Below, in pieces: positions 11,501 through 22,864 of a stretch of 64,000 bases of DNA. The position numbers were made by a program, and so were the translations under genes. How positions within the stretch are numbered: the first letter of the stretch is position 1; each line of letters starts with the position of its first letter. Source of the stretch: Lindgomyces ingoldianus (Eukaryota > Ascomycota > Dothideomycetes > Pleosporales > Lindgomycetaceae); the NCBI RefSeq assembly GCF_010093535.1, contig NW_022985171.1, positions 15,779 to 79,778 of the forward strand, written 5' to 3'. The notes below the pieces were generated by a model. It saw only the letters and a program-made list of their open reading frames with translations. It was not told the origin of the DNA and ran no database searches.

Positions 11501-12924
11501 TAAATTTTTTAATATTAATTAATATATTACTTTAAAAGAATAAAGCTTTTTTTACATAAAAGTAAAAGTTCCTACCTTGCTATTATTAGATTAGAAATAG
11601 ACTACTTCTTTATACTAACTACTTATGTATGCTAGTAGACTTGTTGCTGTGTACCTAACTTATTTAAGAAGTTTATAACTAAGTATCTTTAGCACATCTA
11701 AGTGCTACTAAGACTTATTAGTTACTAGCCTAAAAGTACTACTAAAAAGGTGTAGAAGCTACTTATAAATAATATATATAGAATTACCTTCTCTGTTATA
11801 AGGCTTATTTAAAACAAACTTAAACTCTAGGCTTTATCTACCTTTTACTAATTCTTGCTTAACTAATGTAGCACTTATGCATTAACTTTAAGGAGTTTAA
11901 GATAAGTCTAGATATAATTAGATTCTAGTTATAATTAATTACCTATTTAAATAAGCTATTTCTATCCCTTGCTATAAAATAATTAACGCTTAAAAAATAG
12001 CTGCTTTATTTATTTAATAAGTGTACTGTTTTAGCTACACACCTAAAACTATTATTTCTAATTAAGAACTTTAGTTTGTCTCTAGTTTTTAGTCTAAATT
12101 CTGTTAAATTTTAAGCATAAAAGTTAAGCTCTTTACTACTTATTATAAGAAAATAGATAGCTAAACTAAAATTATAAATAAGTATATTAATTAAAGACTA
12201 AGGCTGTTTATATTTTTTTACTAAGATAACTAAAGTTTTTTACTGCCTCTAATTACTTAGGCTTAGATAACTCTGCCTTATGCAACTATTAAAATGTTTT
12301 TATATTAGGTTCTATATAGCTTTAAACTATGTTAAAGCTAGGACTAGAAACATTCTATAGAACCTATTATAGCTATAGATAAATTAAATTATAAGAATGC
12401 CTTAGCATTAGCAACCTACATGCACACAGCCTAAGAGTTAGCTAAGACCTATATTAAAAAGGCCTAAGATTAGATGTAAACTATAGTTAACTGCTACTAC
12501 TAGCTAGTTAACTAGAAGGTTAGTAACATAGTCTACCTAAACACTAAGAACCTAGCTATTTAAAGACCTAGCTAAAAACTATCTAAGTAATAAAAAGGCC
12601 TCTTTAAGGTACTTAAATAAGTTAAAAACTTATACTACCTAAAGCCACTTTTAGAGTTAAAGATACATAACATCTTTGCATTAAATATACTTTATAAAAA
12701 CCTCTAAAATCTGCTTCTAAGATAAGAACCTCTAAAACTCCCTAAAATTACTATTAATAGAGTAGAGAAGTAGAAAGTAGAAAAAATACTTACTAGCAAG
12801 CTTTACTAGAAAACACTTAAGTACTAGGTAAAATAAGTAGGACACAACTTTAATCTAGTTTAGCATAAGGCTTTAAATTTTATAAGTTCTCTCTATAAAC
12901 TAAAGGCTTATTATAATAAGCATT
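8596..12924 (+). pseudogene. E1 gag-pol remnant
   Basis: The plus strand carries a retrotransposon polyprotein destroyed by stops. A zinc-knuckle-like motif (C-Y-N-Y-S-K, originally CxxCGK) lies at 8917-8961. Reverse transcriptase is recognisable at 10440-10740, with YLNNILIYS at 10523-10549 and the typical following helix. RNase H and integrase should fill 10750-12500 but were not pinned to residues. The 12761-12865 stretch has the chromodomain feature VEKIL followed by K-x-LKY-x-VK and an N-F-N-P-like end. The same protein lies on the minus strand of E2. The catalytic DD is NN here, so it is inactive. Confidence 0.8.
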
Positions 12925-13357
12925 TGTTGCGTTTTGCTAAAAGGTCAACCTTCTAGCTAGCACAGCAGAAGGATATATGTAGACAGATAGCTGTACGCGA
13001 CACACCCCCTAGCTCAAACTGTGGAACAAGAGAGGTGAAACATAGTAAAACAACCTTAACACACCCTTCCTCTTTAGCCTGAGCAACAGAACTTAGAGAC
13101 AGATCTAGTAAGGTAGCCTCTGTAATAGACGCACTGCCTAAATGCTCTTTGCTAAGCGTGGGAACTGAACACGCAGTGCTCTAGAATAATGCGATCCTAC
13201 TAGTAGAGTAGAGAGAGCAGGGATGCGAAAATTTTTGTGCGCTAACCATCTACACTACGCCGCGAACTAGGCTCATAACTGTTGCGTTTTGCTAAAAGGT
13301 TAACCTCCCAGCTAGCACAGCAGAAGGATATATGTAGACGGATAGCTGTACGCGACA
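12925..13357 (-). mobile_element. TRIM1: 433-bp miniature LTR retrotransposon
   Basis: Two 78-bp LTRs (12925-13002 and 13280-13357; TGTTGCG...CGCGACA) flank 277 bp of non-coding sequence and lie inside the TSD gcatt (12920-12924 and 13358-13362). On the minus strand a GCTAGGGGGTG purine tract precedes one LTR, and the other is followed by GTTATGAGCC. The latter complements the initiator-tRNA-Met anticodon arm (a half-tRNA primer site as known for copia). The composition is only lightly RIP-affected. The element is non-autonomous: no ORF. Confidence 0.88.
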
Positions 13358-14550
13358 GCATTTAAATTAGCTAAGACTTTTAAGAGCTTTATATAAGTAA
13401 ATTAAGGCTTTTAAAGCTAGTGTAAAAGGCATAAATTACTTAGTAAATAATAAAGTATAAGAGTAAAAAGTAAATTTATAGCTATATATAATAGTATTAT
13501 AACTTTATAAACATAGTGCTAGGGAGGTTTAACAGCAAGCTATTAGACACCTTTAGACTTTTCTTTTTTTTCTTCTTTACTTTTTTTTTTTCTCTTCTTC
13601 TTTTTTTTTAAACTCTTTCTAAACTCTCTTTACTTTATTTTTAGCTGCCTAAAAGCGCTGTAATGTCTGCTTAAAGGTTAGACACTAAAGCCTCTAGAGC
13701 TAAAACCTAACAGAGCAGCGCAGTATTTTAGTAGAATAAGGCCACCTAGACACTAGCTGTAGGAAGACTAGCTTTCTAACTCTTTATAACTTACACTACC
13801 TATGCTAGGTTCTAAGCAGACTTTAAAATAGCCTTAAAGGCTCTTTTTTTATTCTTATTACTTCTTATGTTTTAGGCTGCTGCCTATAGCTTAAGATAGC
13901 CTTAAAGAAATAAAAATTTCTTCTTACAATATAAAAGAACCTATGCATGTGTTAGTAAACTATACTCTAGCTATATTAAACTATATTTATATAAAGTTAT
14001 ATTCTTTATTATGTAAAGTGTAATACTTACATTTCTTTAATCTAAAGAACTAAAAAGAGAACTTAACTTAAAGGCTATAAGCTAGAGTGTAGGCAGCCTA
14101 AAAGTAGATAACTTAAAAGGCCTCTAAAAAGGCTTTAGAAGAGAGGTAGAGTAGTATAGTAATTTTTTAATGCTATAATTAGTTAGTAGACTAAGCTATT
14201 AAATGTTAGGTGTATAATAATACTTATAAAGTAGAGATTTAGATAATAGCTAAAAAAGAAACTAACAACATTAACTAAACTATATACATAAGGTAAGTAA
14301 ACACTTATTGCTATAAATAATAAATTTACTATATTAATAATAACTACACTACTAGTTACTACGAAACAAAAACATTTTAATAAATGTATTATATTAGTAT
14401 TAAGTTTTTAGTTTATTTTTTAGTAATAAAAATTTTTTATTAAAAGGTTATTCTTTAACTATTATATTCTATTTAAATTAGTTTTAAATTAGTTTTAAAT
14501 ATTTTTTATACACTATAAATAAAGACTATTAGCTTATAAAAAGAGGGTAG
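13358..14550 (+). pseudogene. E1 3' internal tail
   Basis: AT-rich non-coding tail between the chromodomain end and the 3' LTR. It contains a pyrimidine-rich stretch (13555-13625) and corresponds to 18382-21350 of E2 in reverse complement. It ends in the purine tract aaaaagagggtag. Confidence 0.7.
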
Positions 14551-14842
14551 TATAATAATTTTTATAAATTGTTTTATCTTAGATTACTTAGATTCTATCT
14601 AAAGGGTCTCTGTATTAGCCCTAACTATAACTTAACCCTGTCCTCTATAGTTACTCTTATTCTCTTATGTACTTAGTTGCACCTTGCCTCTATAGCTAGC
14701 TTAGTAGTTTTCTAATATTCTTATGTACAAGGCCTATAGGTGTTAATAGAAATTCCTAGGTTCTAAGTCCATACGCACTTCTATATGCCTCTAAGTGGAT
14801 TCCTACCGCATTCGGACCCATTGTCTTGCCTGTGCCGTTACA
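14551..14842 (+). repeat. E1 3' LTR
   Basis: 292 bp. Its first bases are mutated to TATAATAA, while the outer end (ccgcattcgg, gtgccgttaca) is unmutated. The pattern mirrors the 5' LTR: the outermost element ends have been spared. Confidence 0.9.
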
Positions 14843-14847
14843 GGTAG

Positions 14848-15674
14848 GTTGGCTTAAGGTGTAAGGCCTTGAGTTTAGTCTACAAAGGGAGTGGAGATAG
14901 GTAGGCCAATCGTGGTTTGTCCCCTAGTGCTGTATAAGAAGCAGGAAAGCAATCTCTTGAAGATAATAAATAAAGTGTATATATAGTATAGAATATACAA
15001 GAGTAATAACGTCTTTAAAATAATTATAGCTTACTTAGTTCTATTATAAAGATAAAACTAAACTTTAATTACAACTCTCTAGCTGTAGTTAAGATTAAGA
15101 CTATATACTTAATGTTTTAGTTGTAATAGTTACTGTAGTTGTAGAACTATTCTACAGCTGTTGCGTCTGCTGCGCCTAACTATACCTAATTTATATACTA
15201 TAATCTAATTGTTCTAGCTAGGCTTTGCTAAGCCTTGTACTGCGTAGTTAGAAGAGCTGTCTACTAATAGTAATTATACAGCTCTACTGCTGTCTAGCAC
15301 TTGCTTACAGCCTTGTTCTAAGTTGTAACACATAGCCTTTTTTCTCTAGCAGTGTTCTTACTGCTTTATAACACTTGTTGCAAGTGTTAGAGGTTTTCTA
15401 TATCTAGTAAGCATCTTTACATAAATGCGTTTACTAAGTTTAACTTTTTTATTTCTAACTATGCTAACTAGTTGCTTATTATCATTGTTGCAGGTGTATT
15501 ACAAGTTATCTTAATTCCTTTAGTTATAAAAAATAAGTCTGTGTAGGCCTTACTATAAAGCTTTTATGCTTTATATTCTTTTACTATCTTCTAATAGCTA
15601 TGTAGAGTGCATTTAGAAAGAGAGTTGCTGTAACGCTTTTCTTTCTAACTAGGCTTAAAAGAAGCTAGAGCAGG
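14848..15674. other. Host DNA then unassigned AT-rich sequence
   Basis: About 14848-14960 has normal composition and continues the host sequence interrupted by E1. From ~14960 it is RIP-like with no recognised motif. Nothing here supports a gene. Confidence 0.4.
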
Positions 15675-15751
15675 TGTTGCGTTTGCGAAAAGGTTAACCT
15701 CCTAGCTAGCACAGCAGAAGGATATATATAGACGGATAGCTGTATGCGACA
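15675..15751 (-). mobile_element. Solo LTR of the TRIM family, 77 bp
   Basis: TGTTGCG...ATGCGACA flanked by the TSD gcagg (15670-15674 and 15752-15756). It matches the LTRs of TRIM1 and TRIM2. Confidence 0.9.
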
Positions 15752-16584
15752 GCAGGATTATGTAAAAGTTCTAAAAGAGGCTAAGAAAGCACAAGCAGTG
15801 CAGGTAGCAACTCTTAATAAGCTTGTAAAGGCCTCTGTAAAAGAAGCTTATGTTATAAAACAACTCTATCTACTTTAGAATTATTAAGCTAAATATATAA
15901 AGACAGACCTATTGTTATTAGATAAGTTAAAGGTGTTAGATATAAAGGTTACTAGTCTATTTACTTTATAGAGTTTGTTACTTAGGTCTTGTTAATCTAC
16001 ATTGCTTCTATCTAATAATAGGCTTGTTTTTGTTAGTTTTAATATGTTATTACTTTTCTAGTTTTCTTTATCTACTTTTTCTAAAAGTAAGCTAGTAGTT
16101 TAGAGGCATTCTTAAGGTGTCTAATAGGTTTCTAAGTATTTTTACTAGTAAGCAACCTCTTCTACTTTACTAAAAACTCTCTTTTATGTTTTTATAAGTT
16201 TAGAATATGTTCTACATTATATTTATTTTCTACTTAACTTTATTTTATAGTAGCTAATAAAATAGTATTAGATGCTTTTTTAAATTATAATATATAAAAC
16301 TACAGGTGTATCTTTATTAATAGTAGAAGTGCTAGGTAGACATTTACTCTATATCTTATAAAAACCTTATAGAAGCTTATTTGTTTCTAGCATAATTTTA
16401 ATAATAGTTGTAAGCGCTTTATGTTCTTAGTTAAAACGTACACACTAATTCTAAGTTAGATATTAAAAGAGTCTATTTTATACTTGTTAGAATTCTAGGT
16501 TATCTTATCTTATGCTTATTTAGCCTATAGCGCTAACTTCTAGTGTAGGTTTTAAAGTTTCTGCATCTTATCTTAGGCTTCTAC
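15752..16584. other. Unassigned RIP-degraded sequence
   Basis: AT-rich, with no element ends of its own found. On the minus strand some stretches look like degraded coding sequence (around 16000-16250), but no domain could be named. Possibly the interior of an unrecognised retroelement. Confidence 0.3.
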
Positions 16585-16786
16585 TATAAAGATAGAATAG
16601 TAGATAGCGTAGATAGCACTGAGAGCAAGCTTTTTAGAGAGAGATAGAAGTGTATTGTAAGAGAGACGAATCGCTGCCAAGCCTCGCTTGTCAGGATTCA
16701 TGCTTATATACAAAGCACAGGTCATGTGACCTCTAAACAGGTTAGAGGAGGCTATACTAACCTGTTCTAGAACATCTAGCCTTACA
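16585..16786 (-). mobile_element. LTR of family J, 202 bp
   Basis: Reverse-complement match to the J LTRs at 29425-29636 and 55274-55474 (landmarks: gatgttctagaac, ctttgtatataagca, gcgaggcttggcagcgattcg). No matching TSD is found (tctac on the left, ttatc on the right). The bases to the right read agaggggataa on the minus strand, a plausible purine tract, so it may be the 3' LTR of a lost minus-strand element. Confidence 0.75.
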
Positions 16787-17026
16787 TTATCCCCTCTTAT
16801 AGTAGTCCTACAACTTAGAGGATAGAACAGATAACAATAGGCCTAAGTAGCATAATAAAGTGTTATGTAATGCTCTAAAGGCTTACTTCTGCTTATTTTA
16901 GTTAATTTTATGCAAGTTTATTTAAAAACAACTAAGAGTTATTAGGTAAAGGTAAAGTAAAAGTATAAAGTAGAAGTAAAGGTAAAATAGTAGTATATTT
17001 TACGCTACTAAATAAAAAGAAATTCT

Positions 17027-17333
17027 TGTAACAGCACAGGCAAGACAATGGGTCCAAATGCGGTGGGAATCCACTTAGAGGCATATGGGAGTGCGTGGGG
17101 ACTTAGAACCTAGGAATGCCATTGACACCTATAGGCCTTGTACAAAAGGATATCAGAAAACTACCGAGCTAGCTACAGGGGCGAGGTGCGACTAAATACA
17201 TGAGGGAATAGGGGTAACAGCAGGGGGTCGGGCAGAGTCGAGTCAGGGTCGAGCCAGGGTCGGAGTCGATACGGAGACCCTTCGGATAGGTTCCGGGCGA
17301 CCCGAGATGGAACGATTCATGAGAATCGTTACA
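17027..17333 (-). mobile_element. Solo LTR of family E, 307 bp
   Basis: TGTAACAGCAC...ATCGTTACA with TSD attct (17022-17026 and 17334-17338). It is GC-rich and nearly unmutated, in contrast to the E2 LTRs next door. Confidence 0.92.
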
Positions 17334-18089
17334 ATTCTAACACTTGCAACAATGTAAGCAAAACAGTAAGGACGCTAATAGAGAGAGAAGCCTGTGTGTG
17401 ATAATCTATAATTAGACTGTAAGCAACTAGTTAGCTGTGCCCTACTGTTTAAATAATTAAAAATTGTCACAGTCGGCATGCTCAAGCTACAAGCAAGAGG
17501 TGGTGTAACTTAACTAGATTAAACTAAGGAGCAGAGGAGCTGCTCTGCGAGTTTAAATATACATGTGTGCCCTCTGCCAAGGCGCTACTCGTAGCACTAG
17601 CGTGCTACTCGTTGCGCAAGCGAGGGAGCTGATGCTGCAGAGCATGTGACGCGGTACGCGCCGTCACAAGAATAGAAAGTCCTTAGCCCTCTATTTAACA
17701 GGTTATGTGACTTAATAGATAAGAAATAGACTAAGCTGTTAGACTAATGCGCAGCTAAGTGCACTATTTAATAACAAGGAAGTAATTGCATGTAAGTGCG
17801 CGTAGCACGTTTAGGCGCATGTTAGGAAACGCTGCATGCAACAGCATACAAGTGCATGCAACTCTATATATATAGTTTAAGATTCTAACTTTATTTAGAA
17901 GCTATAATTAATAGTTAGTTTATTTTTTATAGAGAGTAAGTAGCATTACTACTTTTTAATAAGAAGTAATCTAATTGTATATCTTACACTATATATATCT
18001 TCTTTCTTGTTCTAACCTGGGAACTGTTTGACCTAAGCTCCTTATACAGCTTTTGTAGAGCAAACCACAGTCGGCCGCACCCTCCTATC
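17334..18089. other. Mostly normal-composition host DNA, no gene seen
   Basis: It includes a possible 204-bp LTR-like unit at 17465-17668 and CpG-containing stretches with short palindromic pieces around 17600-17660 and 17795-17860. No ORF of note. The last ~90 bp is the left flank of E2 and rejoins 29211 once E2 is removed. Confidence 0.4.
17465..17668. repeat. Possible solo LTR, 204 bp
   Basis: It starts TGTCACAGTC and ends CCGTCACA (inverted ends, TG...CA), with imperfect flanks aaaat and agaat. One end forms a near-palindrome (tgtgacgcg/cgccgtcaca). It is a single copy in this window, so the call is tentative. Confidence 0.35.
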
Positions 18090-18381
18090 TGTAACGGCAC
18101 AGGCAAGACAATGGGTCCAAATGCGGTGGGAATCCACTTAGAGGCATATAGGAGTGTGTGGGGACTCAGAACCTAGGAATTTCTATTAACACCTATAGGC
18201 CTTGTACAAAAGGATATTAGAAAACTACTAAGCTAGCTACAGAGGCAAGGTGCAACTAAATATATAAAGTAATAGAGGTAACTATAGGGGACAGGATTAA
18301 GTTATAGTTAGGGCTAATATAGGGACCCTTTAGATAGGTTCTAAACAACCTAAGATAGAATAATTTATAAAAGTTGTTACA
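18090..18381 (-). repeat. E2 3' LTR
   Basis: 292 bp. The outer (left) 90 bp is unmutated (tgtaacggcacagg...), while the inner end is strongly degraded (ttataaaagttgttaca for an original atcgttaca end). Confidence 0.9.
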
Positions 18382-18475
18382 CTACTCCCCTTTTTATAAG
18401 CTAATGGTTTTTATTTATAGTGATTAGAAAGTATTTAGAACTACTTTAAAACTAATTTAAATAAAATATAATAAG

Positions 18476-19579
18476 TAACGTACTATACAGGCAAGTTGCT
18501 TACACACCTAAGTTGCTTACTTTTACTAAGACCCTACTAAACTACTCTTTCTACACTAATGCATTTCCCACAACACTACTTAGACGCGCTAAAAGAATGT
18601 TAGATATAGCTTACGCTTTAAGCTTTTAAATAAGATATAAAACTTTTAAAGAAATATGCTACAGCTATGTGTAAAGTTCTATAAAAGATAATAAATAACT
18701 ATAGCGCTAGATAACCTTTATAAGCTAATTCTACAGCTAAATTATAAAGGCTAGGTAATAAAAAAAAGTAGGTAATTATTAAGACTATGCTTAAGCTATA
18801 TGCGCAAGGAATTTCCCCTTAGATAGCATTTATAGCTAATATAGCTAATTCTTTACGCGCTAAGCGTAATCTAGGCTATGTTTACATAAACTAGCCTAGT
18901 ATATTTATAAAGTGTTATTTAAAGCTTAAAGTAAAGTTTTAAGCGCAAGTATAGTTAAAAGATATTTAGCTAATTATAAACCTTATTTTATTAAAGTTAT
19001 ACATGTTATTATTCTAGATGCTATACTTAGCTTTAATATTCTTTATAAGGCTAAACCTGCCTTAAATTACTCTAGAACTCTTATAAAGAGCTCTTTTATA
19101 GTTATACTTATACTTAAACATTACTTTAAGCTTTAAATAACGCTTTATAAACATACTAGGCTAGTTTATGTAAACATAGCCTAGATTACACTTAGCGCGC
19201 AAAGAATTAGCTATATTAGCTATAAATGCTATCTAAGAGGAAATTCTGTGCGCATATAGCTTAAGTATAGTCTTAATAATTACCTACTTGTTTTTATTAC
19301 CTAGCCTTTATAATTTAGCTGTAGAATTAGCTTATAAAGGTTGTCTAGTGCTATAGTTATTTATTATTTTTTATAAAACTTTACACATAGCTATAGCACA
19401 TTTCTTTAAGAGTTTTATATCTTGTTTAAAAGCTTAGAGCATAAGCTGTATTTAATGTTCTTTTAGCGCGTCTAAGTAGTGTTGTAGAGAATACATTAGT
19501 GTAGAAAGAGTAGTTTAGTAGAGTCTTAGCAAAAGTAAGCAACTTAGGTGTGTAAGCAACTCGCCTGTGAAGTACGTTA
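18476..19579 (-). mobile_element. I1: pogo/Fot1-type DNA element with foldback structure, inserted in E2
   Basis: The ends are TA-ACGTAC and GTACGT-TA, so the likely TSD is TA (18476-18477 and 19578-19579). The terminal repeats continue as ggcRagttgcttacacacc and extend to almost 500-bp inverted arms. The minus strand, reading from the right arm, gives a degraded transposase: a CENP-B-type helix-turn-helix region (RNLGYVYIN) and, near 18975-19010, YNFNKIRF in place of YNFDETGF, which carries the first DDE aspartate. The left arm repeats the start of the transposase on the opposite strand. The 3' half of the transposase is absent. Confidence 0.8.
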
Positions 19580-19936
19580 TAACTATCTTAACTAAAATTT
19601 TTGTTAATAAGAAATAGACTAAAAACCTAATACTAATATAATGCCTTTATTATAATGTTTTTGCTTAGTAGTAACTAGCAGTGTAGTTATTATTAATATA
19701 GTAAATTTATTATTTATAGTAATAAGTGTTTACTTACCTTACTTATATAGTTTAGTTAATATTGTTAGTTTTTTATAGCTATTATTTAAATCTCTACTTT
19801 GTAAATATTATTATACACCTAACATTCTATATCTTAGTCTACTAACTAATTATAGGATTAAAGAAAATTACTATACTGCTTTGCCTCTCTTTTAAAGCCT
19901 TTTTAAAAGCGTTTTAAGTTATTTACTTTTAGGCTG

Positions 19937-20307
19937 TGTTAGATTAAAGCACTGTTTCTAGGCTTCCTAAGATGAATGATGGGTTTGGATATAATGTCTA
20001 GGATGATGATTGATTGTCTTGATTGTGTTTTATTTATCGATCCTTTTTCTGCTCTACTCGTGTTGCTCGGCTTTTTGTTTTGCCGATCCGAGTCCCTCGC
20101 GCACTTGCCCTATGCGCGACCAGCTTGCAACATGCTGCAATTTGCTGCAACATGCTGCAAAATGCTGCAAAATGCTGCAAAATGCTGCAACATGCTGCAA
20201 CATGCAGCAATTTGCAGCAACATACTGTTCAAGCTTATTGCTCGTACTATGTAGCAGCTTTCGTCAAACGTTCCTCCTGTCTTGACAGTAGGTGCGCATA
20301 TCTGACA
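19937..20307. mobile_element. H: 371-bp solo LTR with an internal decamer array
   Basis: TGTTAGA...TCTGACA with TSD ggctg (19932-19936 and 20308-20312). The interior is of normal composition and contains about ten tandem copies of a decamer related to aacatgctgc (about 20128-20225). Short ORFs crossing the array are artefacts of the repeat. No other copy is in the window. Confidence 0.8.
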
Positions 20308-20523
20308 GGCTGCCTACGCCTTTACTTATAGCCTTTAGGTTAAGTTTTCTTATTATTCCTTTAAATTAAAGAAATGTAAATATTACACCTTATATAATAA
20401 AAAATACAACTTTATATAAATATAGTTTAATACTGCTAGGGTATAGTTTACTAACACGCGTGTAGGTTTTTTTTTAATACAAGAAGGAATTCTTAGTCCT
20501 TTAAAGCTATTTTAAGCTATAGA

Positions 20524-20787
20524 TGTAACAGCACAGGCAAGATAATAGGTTTAAATACAGTAGAAATCTACTTAGAGGCATATAGAAGTGTGTAGGGACT
20601 TAGAACCTAGGAATTTCTATTAACACCTATAAGCCTTGTACAAAAGGATATTAGAAAACTACTAAGCTAGCTACAAGGGCAAGGTGCGACTAAATACATA
20701 AGAGAATAGAGGTAACAGCAGGGGTTAGAGCTGATACAGGGGCCTTCTAGGCTATCTAAGATGGAACAATTTATAAGGATTGTTACA
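20524..20787 (-). mobile_element. Solo LTR of family E, 264 bp, in E2
   Basis: TGTAACAGCAC...GATTGTTACA. The flanks are ataga (20519-20523) and atagg (20788-20792), identical except for one G/A difference. It has a short internal deletion compared with the 292-bp copies. Confidence 0.85.
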
Positions 20788-21428
20788 ATAGGCAGCAGCC
20801 TAAAATGTAGGAAGTAATAAAAATAAAAAAGGGGGTTTAAAGCTGTTTTAAAGTCTACTTAGAACCTAGCGTAAGTAGCGTAGGTTGTAAAGAGTTAGAA
20901 AGCTAGTCTTCCTACAGCTAGTGTCTAGGTAGTGTTGTTCTACTAAAATACTAAGCTACTTTATTAAGTTCTAGCTTTAAAAGCTTTAGTGTTTAACTTT
21001 TAAGCAGACATTACAGCGCTCTTAGGTAGCTAAGGATAAAGCAGAGGGGGTTTAGAGGGAGTCTAGAGAGAAAGGAGAAGGGGAGAGAGGAGAGAAAAAA
21101 GAGTAGAAGAGGAGAAGAAGAAAAGTCTAGAGGTGTCTAACAGCTTGCTGTTAGACCTCTCTAGCACTATGTTAATAAAGTTATAGTTAATACTATTATG
21201 TATAAATATAAATTTACTTTTTACTTTATACTTTATTATTTGCTAAGTAATCTATGCCTTTTATACTAGCTTTAAAAGCTTTAATTTACTTATATAAAGC
21301 CTTTAAAAGTCTTAGCTAATTTAGATACTTATTATAAAAAGCCTTTAGTTTATAAGAAAAACCTATAAAATTTAAAGCTTTATACTAGACTAAATTAGAG
21401 TTATGTTCTACTTATTTTACTTAGTACT

Positions 21429-21813
21429 TGTAACGGCACAGGCAAGACAATAGGTCTAAATGCGGTGTGGAATCCACTTAGAGGCATATGGGAGTGCGTG
21501 GGGACTCAGAACCTAGGAATGCCATTGACACCTATAGGCCTTGTACGAAAGGATGTCAAAAAACTACCGAGCTAGCTACAGAGGCGAGGTGCGACTAAAT
21601 ACATGAAGGAATAGGGGTACAGCAGGGGGCAGGGCAGAGTCGGGGCCAGGTCGAGTCAGGTTCGGAGCCGATACTGGGTCCCTTCGGATAGGTTCCGGAC
21701 GACCTGAGATGGACACGATTCATGAGAATCGAGTCAGGGTCGGAGCCGATACGGGGACCCTTCGGATAGGTTCCGGACGACCCGAGATGGAACGATTCCT
21801 GCGAATCGTTACA
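21429..21813 (-). mobile_element. Solo LTR of family E, 385 bp with internal duplication, in E2
   Basis: TGTAACGGCAC...ATCGTTACA. A ~78-bp block is tandemly duplicated (21652-21729 and 21730-21807). The flanking direct repeat is 9 bp, cttagtact (21420-21428 and 21814-21822), longer than the usual 5. It is nearly free of RIP mutation. Confidence 0.85.
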
Positions 21814-22864
21814 CTTAGTACTTAAGTGTTTTTTAGTAAAGCTTACTAGTAAGTATTTTTTTTACTTTCCACTTTTTTACTTTATTAATAGTAATTTTAG
21901 GGGGTTTTAGAGGTTTTTATTTTAGAAGTAGATTCTAAAGGTCTTTATAAAGTATATTTAGTATAAAGATGTTATATATCTTTAACTTTAAAAGTAGCTT
22001 TAGGTAGTATAAGTTTCTAACTTATTTTAGTACTTTAAAAAAGCCTTTTTATTACTTACATAGTTTTTAGCTAGGTCTTTAAACAGCTAGGTTCTTAGTG
22101 TTTAGGTAGACTATGTTACTAACTTTCTAGTTAACTAGCTAGTAGTAGTAGTTAACTATAGTTTATGTTGGTTAACCTAGGTTCGATCGAACGAACGTAC
22201 GCCTAAGGGGCGTACTAAGAGGTGAGTAGGTAAAGATCTTCTTGTTATTAACTACTGCCCTCTCTCTTTATACAAAGAAAAAAGGCTCTTAAGTACACAT
22301 AGCCTCTAACGCACAGGCTAGATAGCTAACGTTTTAGGCAACCTAATTTAGCTATACGCGTGTACAGACGCAGCTGTACTTATGTACAGACACTAGCAAC
22401 TTTTTATTTTTATAAATTAAGTTACTTATTTGTTGCCTTTACTCTAATCTTTATTCTTTTTTTATACTACCTCTTGTATCCTTTCCTCTTCTTTGTATAG
22501 GGCTAATTGTGTACTGCTAGTTTGCAACACCTGCTAGCTTTTTAGCCTGCGTACAGCATCTCTTTCCTACTAGATAGATCCTGTGCTTAGCTAGAGCATA
22601 GATAAGCTCTTGCCTAAACGCACAAGATAAGTTGTTAAAATCCTGTTATGTCTAGCCTTTAAAGTCTTCTATAAAGTTAGACAGACTATACCCTTCTATA
22701 CACATAAAGATAAGGGTATCTGCTACATACAAAGTTTATTATACTTAAGAGGGATTTGTTAACATATTAAGACAGTCTACTAGAAGGGTAAGGTTAATCT
22801 TCTTTAGTAGTATTGTTCTAGACACGTGGGTTATCTCTACTAGTTTATTGTACAAGTATTCTAT

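Larger units (their letters stand above)
2839..14842 (+). mobile_element. E1: chromodomain Gypsy LTR retrotransposon, RIP-inactivated, hosting three insertions
   Basis: Two 292-bp LTRs (2839-3130 and 14551-14842) are flanked by the TSD ggtag (2834-2838 and 14843-14847). Removing three later insertions (4160-8238, 8304-8595, 12925-13357) and their TSDs leaves about 7.2 kb, a normal Gypsy length. A purine tract (aaaaagagggtag) abuts the 3' LTR, fixing plus-strand sense. Degraded pol motifs appear in Gypsy order: a CCHC-type knuckle near 8917-8961, a reverse-transcriptase YLNNILIYS (mutated YxDDILIYS) at 10523-10549, and a chromodomain-like C-terminus near 12761-12865. All frames carry many stops, mostly TAA/TAG where CAA/CAG/TGG would be expected, so the element is dead. 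Confidence 0.9.

Noticed and set aside
13130..13280. tRNA-like stretch (A-box-like tagtgtagatggttagcgc and a B-box-like segment, minus strand) in TRIM1
   Set aside because: Stem pairing does not close and the B-box match is imperfect. The region is better explained as a TRIM interior next to its primer site, though a captured tRNA-like head cannot be excluded.
19976..20331. Three overlapping ORFs of 91-102 aa
   Set aside because: They arise because the decamer array in element H lacks stops in all frames. The proteins are simple repeats.
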